64,000 nt of DNA from CAG-177 sp964587915. GTDB lineage: Bacteria > Bacillota > Clostridia > Oscillospirales > Acutalibacteraceae. Positions within the stretch are counted from its first letter, which is position 1; each line of letters opens with the position of its first letter. Both the position numbers and the translations under genes were made by a program. The notes under the pieces were generated by a model. It ran no database searches. It worked only from the letters and a program-made list of their open reading frames with translations, and was not told the DNA's origin. Shown here piece by piece: positions 60,746 through 64,000 of the stretch. The stretch spans positions 1 through 64,000 of the forward strand of contig CAZPMK010000002.1 in assembly GCA_964587915.1 (NCBI GenBank). The letters run 5' to 3'.

Positions 60746-63109
60746 ATGTTTGTTTCAATAAATTGGATAAAAGATTATGTTGACCTTGACGGTCTTGATA
60801 TCAAAAAGCTCATAGAGGGCTTTACCCTTTCAACTGCCGAGGTTGAGGAAATTATCGTTAAGGGTGAGGACGTTCAAAATGTAGTCGTCGGTGAAATTCT
60901 TTCCGTTGAAAATCATCCCGAGTCCAAAAAGCTCCACCTTCTCAAGGTTGATGTCGGCACCAAGGTTTGCGATATCGTTTGCGGTGCTCCCAATGTGAGA
61001 GTCGGCATGAAAGTTGCCCTTGCACTTGCGGGCGGCAGAGTATGCGGCGGAGAAATCAAAACAGCCAAGGTTGCGGGCTATGTGTCCGAGGGTATGTGCT
61101 GCTCCGAAAAGGAATTAGGTCTGAGTGATGATAATTCCGGAATTATGGAGCTTGATGCCGAACTGAAAAACGGTACGGATATCAAGAGCATTTATCCCGT
61201 TGACGATATCATTTTTGAGGTGGATAACAAATCCCTTACCAACCGTCCCGACCTTTGGGGACACTACGGAATCGCAAGAGAGTTTGCGGCTATCACCGGC
61301 AGAGAGCTTAAACCGCTCAAGCTCGGCGATATTTCCTATGACGGTGACGAAAAGGTTGACGTTACCGTTGGCAGAGAGGATCTTGTTTACAGATATTCCT
61401 GCATTAAAATGGACAATATAACGGTAAACAAAAGCCCGCTCGAAATGCGTATTCGTCTGTATTACTGCGGCATGAGAGGCATCAATCTGCTTGCCGACGT
61501 AACGAACTACATCATGCTTGAAATCGGTCAGCCGACCCATGCTTTCAATGCGAATAAAATTGATAATATCGTTGTTACCACTCCCAAGGAGAAGATGAAT
61601 TTCACAACGCTTGACGGAGTAAGCCGTGAAATCGACGAGGATACCCTTATGATATACAACGGTGATGAGCCGGTAGCAATTGCGGGTATCATGGGCGGTC
61701 TTGATTCCGAAATCGTTGAAGATACGGGAAGCGTTGTTCTCGAATCCGCAAACTTTGACGGTGTAAGCGTTCGTAAATCCTCCTCAAGACTCGGACACAG
61801 AACCGATGCGAGTGCAAGATACGAAAAAATGCTTGATCCCGAGCTTACCATGGATGCCGTCGGCAGATTTGTTGAGCTTGTCCGTTCGGCAGACCCCAAT
61901 GCAAGGGTTGCTTCACGCCTTACCGATGAATATGTCAGAAAATATCCCGAGGTCAGCATTTCCTTTGATAAGAAATATGTTGACAGATACACGGGAATAG
62001 ATATTGCCAACGAGCAGATTGAAAAGACTCTTGTTTCTCTCGGCTTCGGCGTTAAACGCAACGGTGACGATTACGAGGTCAGCGTTCCTTCATGGAGAGC
62101 TACCAAGGATGTTACCATGAAAGCGGATATCATCGAGGAAATTACGAGAATTTACGGCTACGATAATTTTGAAATAACCACCACCCGCAGTCCGTTAAAG
62201 CCCGTTCCGAACGATTACGGAAGATTGGAGGACGAGGAGGCAAAGGATATCCTTGTCAAGACCTTCGGACTTCATGAGATACATTCCTATCTTTGGTGCG
62301 ACGGCAGAAAGTTCAAGAAATTGGGCATCGACGTTGAGGATAATGTCAAGGTTCTCAATATTGAGAATTCCGATAACGGCACGCTCAGAAATTCAATGCT
62401 TCCCACGCTTCTCACGGCGGCAAGCGAAAACAAGGATTTCTCCGACAGCTACGGCATTTTTGAAATAGGCAGAGTTGTTGACGGCGTTGACGAAAACGGA
62501 ATCTGCAAGGAGAAAAAGCGTCTCGGCGTTGTTCTCTATGATAAGAGCGGCGACGAAAAATCCCTTTATTTCAAGGCTCTTGAAATGATAAATTGCCTTG
62601 TCGGTGAAATAAAGCAGACGAAAGCAGTATATAATAAAATTGCTCCAGAGCACAATTGGCAGCACCCCAAAAACACCGCAGAGATAGTTGTCGGCGGCAA
62701 AAAGGTCGGTGTTTTGTGTGCACTTCATCCCGCTTGCAGAGCAAAGCTCGATAAGGTTGCGGCGGCTGTTTGCTTTGAAATTGACATGACGGATTTCAAT
62801 TCGGTGAACGCTAACGCAATAATGTTCAGCGAGCCGAGCACACAGCAGTCCACATACTACGATCTTTCCCTTGTTCTTTCCGGAGATATCAGATATTCTC
62901 AGCTTGAGGAATGCTGGAACTCTCTCGGCGTTGCGGAGCTTAAAAGTGCAAGAGTTATCGACACCTATGAAAAGCTCGGCATAAAGAGCATAACGGTTCG
63001 CCTTGTCTTTGCCGCCATGGACAGAACGCTCGAAATGGATGAGGTTCAGGGCTGGATTGATACGATTCTTGCAAATCTTGACCGTATCGGCGTAGTCCTC
63101 AGAGCGTAA
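60746..63109 (+). CDS. pheT: Phenylalanyl-tRNA synthetase beta subunit
   Basis: A 787-residue subunit forming the alpha2-beta2 enzyme. N-terminal EMAP/tRNA-binding domain (VVGEILSVENHPESKKLHLLKVDVG), B3/B4 editing region (LTNRPDLWGHYGIAREFA), B5 domain and C-terminal anticodon-binding ferredoxin-like domain (PSTQQSTYYDLSLVL). Normal length. Confidence 0.96.
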   Translation: MFVSINWIKDYVDLDGLDIKKLIEGFTLSTAEVEEIIVKGEDVQNVVVGEILSVENHPESKKLHLLKVDVGTKVCDIVCGAPNVRVGMKVALALAGGRVCGGEIKTAKVAGYVSEGMCCSEKELGLSDDNSGIMELDAELKNGTDIKSIYPVDDIIFEVDNKSLTNRPDLWGHYGIAREFAAITGRELKPLKLGDISYDGDEKVDVTVGREDLVYRYSCIKMDNITVNKSPLEMRIRLYYCGMRGINLLADVTNYIMLEIGQPTHAFNANKIDNIVVTTPKEKMNFTTLDGVSREIDEDTLMIYNGDEPVAIAGIMGGLDSEIVEDTGSVVLESANFDGVSVRKSSSRLGHRTDASARYEKMLDPELTMDAVGRFVELVRSADPNARVASRLTDEYVRKYPEVSISFDKKYVDRYTGIDIANEQIEKTLVSLGFGVKRNGDDYEVSVPSWRATKDVTMKADIIEEITRIYGYDNFEITTTRSPLKPVPNDYGRLEDEEAKDILVKTFGLHEIHSYLWCDGRKFKKLGIDVEDNVKVLNIENSDNGTLRNSMLPTLLTAASENKDFSDSYGIFEIGRVVDGVDENGICKEKKRLGVVLYDKSGDEKSLYFKALEMINCLVGEIKQTKAVYNKIAPEHNWQHPKNTAEIVVGGKKVGVLCALHPACRAKLDKVAAAVCFEIDMTDFNSVNANAIMFSEPSTQQSTYYDLSLVLSGDIRYSQLEECWNSLGVAELKSARVIDTYEKLGIKSITVRLVFAAMDRTLEMDEVQGWIDTILANLDRIGVVLRA

Positions 63110-63142
63110 TTATTAAAGAAAAGTAAAATTTTCAAAAAAATA

Positions 63143-63171
63143 TTGTTTTATTCCGAAAGGTGTTATATAAT
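63143..63171 (+). promoter_or_regulatory. Promoter of ireB
   Basis: TTGTTT (63143-63148), 17 bases, TATAAT (63166-63171), close before GGAGGTGA and the ATG at 63195. Confidence 0.7.
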
Positions 63172-63194
63172 GGTCAGGTACGGAGGTGACCGAA

Positions 63195-63443
63195 ATGACT
63201 GATAAAACCATAAAATTCTCTATTAAGGACGAAAATGAGGTTGAGATGAAGAAAAACCTTCTTGCCGTTTATGAGGCCTTGAACGAGAAGGGCTACAATT
63301 CAATCAGCCAGATTGTCGGGTACATCCTTTCAGAGGACCCGACCTACATTACCACACACAACAATGCCCGCAGCCTTGTCAGAAGACTTGACAGAGACGA
63401 GCTTCTTCAGGCTATGGTGAAGTGTTATCTCGGTATAAAGTAA
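63195..63443 (+). CDS. ireB: IreB-family regulatory phosphoprotein (UPF0297/YrzL)
   Basis: An 82-residue protein with the IreB/UPF0297 signature: KTIKFSIKDENEVEM, ALNEKGYNSISQIVGYILSEDPTYITTHNNARSLVRRLDRDELL. IreB in Enterococcus is phosphorylated by the PASTA kinase IreK near its N-terminal threonines, which are present here. ATG 63195 has GGAGGTGA before it; the outer GTG is inside that site. Next gene is usually ruvX; here an unknown gene follows. Confidence 0.93.
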   Translation: MTDKTIKFSIKDENEVEMKKNLLAVYEALNEKGYNSISQIVGYILSEDPTYITTHNNARSLVRRLDRDELLQAMVKCYLGIK

Positions 63444-63464
63444 ACAAAGAGGAGATGATAGTCG

Positions 63465-63758
63465 ATGGCAAAGAAAAACGAGTTTCTTATGTATAAGGGC
63501 AAGCCGCTTGTAAGAAACGGAAAGACCATCTATTACGGCTACATGAATGCCCCCTATGTTGCCATTCTTCAAATAACGAGCACCCGTGAGGTAAAGGGTG
63601 TCGAGGTTGCAGACAGAGTGCTTGTTCAGCTTGTCAACACCGATCCCGATGTCAGAATGAAAGACAAGATTGTTAAAAAAGCTGAGCGCAGGGGCTTGTA
63701 CAGTGCAATAGAGATAGGCAGTATTTGGCTTGAAAGAGAATTAAAAGAAACTGCATAA
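63465..63758 (+). CDS. Small conserved-looking protein downstream of ireB, unknown
   Basis: A 97-residue soluble protein, rich in charged residues, with a strand-rich middle (YYGYMNAPYVAILQI, EVADRVLVQLVNTD) and a basic C-terminus (MKDKIVKKAERRGLYSAIEIGSIWLER). The ATG has GAGGAGATGATAG upstream and lies 21 bases after ireB. It is not RuvX and I do not recognise a domain. A strong terminator follows, so it is an ireB operon partner. Function unknown. Confidence 0.75.
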   Translation: MAKKNEFLMYKGKPLVRNGKTIYYGYMNAPYVAILQITSTREVKGVEVADRVLVQLVNTDPDVRMKDKIVKKAERRGLYSAIEIGSIWLERELKETA

Positions 63759-63762
63759 ATTA

Positions 63763-63803
63763 ACAAGGAGCTGTCGTTTTTGAGCGTCAGCTCCTTGTTT
63801 TTT
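63763..63803 (+). terminator. Terminator after the ireB unit
   Basis: ACAAGGAGCTG (63763-63773) pairs perfectly with CAGCTCCTTGT (63788-63798), followed by a T-run. Confidence 0.92.
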
Positions 63804-63848
63804 GCATGAAGCGACCTGCAAAAATGCAAAAACGGAGAAAAAATAAAC

Positions 63849-63866
63849 AAAAAAACCGGTTTTTTT
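63849..63866. other. Perfect 18-bp palindrome
   Basis: Seven A, CCGG, seven T: a perfect dyad lying between a terminator and the next promoter. It may be an operator or simply an A/T-rich spacer feature. Confidence 0.4.
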
Positions 63867-63877
63867 CAAGATTTCTA

Positions 63878-63906
63878 TTGCAATATGCTTTTTCGTATTG
63901 TATAAT
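63878..63906 (+). promoter_or_regulatory. Promoter of the gene beyond the right edge
   Basis: TTGCAA (63878-63883), 17 bases, TATAAT (63901-63906): strong SigA match. Confidence 0.75.
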
Positions 63907-63912
63907 AATAAA

Positions 63913-64000
63913 AAATATTCTCAAATATTTTGATGCGTACTCAGGAACTGAGGGGCTGTGATGCCCTTTGATTCATATTCTTTAACGGAGGTTTCCTTTA
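63913..64000 (+). other. Structured leader at the right edge
   Basis: Transcript leader with two adjacent hairpins: CTCAG/CTGAG (63940-63952) and GGGC/GCCC (63953-63966), then GGAGG at about 63986, so a gene should start right at or just past base 64000. No reading frame is available to identify it. Confidence 0.45.

Noticed and set aside
1..64000. CRISPR array, insertion sequence, prophage or integrated element
   Set aside because: No regularly spaced repeats, transposase, integrase or phage genes seen; codon use and gene density look even throughout.

Overview
The window reads as a stretch of chromosome from an endospore-forming Clostridia bacterium (Firmicutes), probably an uncultured Oscillospirales/Ruminococcaceae-like lineage. 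The reasons are the sporulation genes (spoIIGA, sigE, gerW, yunB, spoVM, a dacF-type carboxypeptidase), the T-box leaders in front of alaS and pheS, the cdaA-cdaR pair, PASTA kinase with PrpC, RemA and IreB, and the frequent TTG/GTG starts with strong AGGAGG-type ribosome sites. The class is secure; the family is an inference. I see no rRNA, tRNA, CRISPR array, insertion sequence or prophage. Coding density is high and nearly all genes belong to conserved housekeeping or sporulation neighbourhoods.

Layout. 0.1-5.5 kb (+): NifU-like protein, GH38 alpha-mannosidase, phosphoglucomutase/phosphomannomutase and a GNAT protein, closed by a bidirectional terminator. 5.5-11 kb (-): a PHP phosphoesterase, an SGNH hydrolase, an orphan PTS EIIC-like permease, a secreted neutral-ceramidase-like protein, a possible tiny membrane peptide and a RodA/FtsW-family SEDS protein. 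11.1-15.1 kb (+): spoIIGA-sigE, then a gene with an unusual architecture: an ECF-sigma-like cytoplasmic head, one membrane helix, extracellular WG repeats and an SH3 domain. 15.1-25.6 kb (+): T-box-alaS, hinT, a phosphoribosyltransferase, comEC-like, holA, rnmV, ispF, then cdaA-cdaR (cyclic di-AMP synthesis). 25.7-37.5 kb (+): a lipoprotein with FG-GAP-like repeats joined to an OmpR/PhoB two-component pair, DUF1385, prmC, M50 protease, scpA-scpB, DUF2953, gerW, dacF, an rluB-type pseudouridine synthase, small GNAT, yicC.

37.5-49.9 kb (+): remA-gmk-rpoZ-priA-def-fmt-yugP-rsmB-rlmN-prpC-prkC-rsgA-(47-aa peptide)-spoVM, the same gene order as the Bacillus subtilis yloC-to-spoVM region with local losses. 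The spoVM gene (29 codons) is below usual ORF cut-offs and was found by reading the intergenic sequence. 49.9-53.1 kb: an ECF-transporter S component behind a leader with a terminator-like hairpin (+), then SPFH/NfeD and DUF4363/DUF421 pairs on the minus strand. 53.2-56.5 kb (+): sugar cassette of ROK kinase, SIS isomerase and GH2 glycosidase. 56.6-64 kb (+): yunB, ligA, T-box-pheS-pheT, ireB, a small conserved unknown, and at the right edge a promoter and structured leader for a gene that lies outside.

Themes: cell-envelope signalling (PrkC/PrpC/IreB, c-di-AMP, SEDS protein, carboxypeptidase, the sigma-WG-SH3 protein), early mother-cell sporulation (Spo0A-like boxes before spoIIGA, SpoIIGA processing SigE, SpoVM at the spore surface), and amino-acid-responsive control of two tRNA synthetases. 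The best candidates for something new are the membrane-anchored sigma-like WG/SH3 protein at 12.9-15.1 kb with its long leader, the apparent lack of a standard well-placed start codon for sigE, and two tiny membrane peptides.
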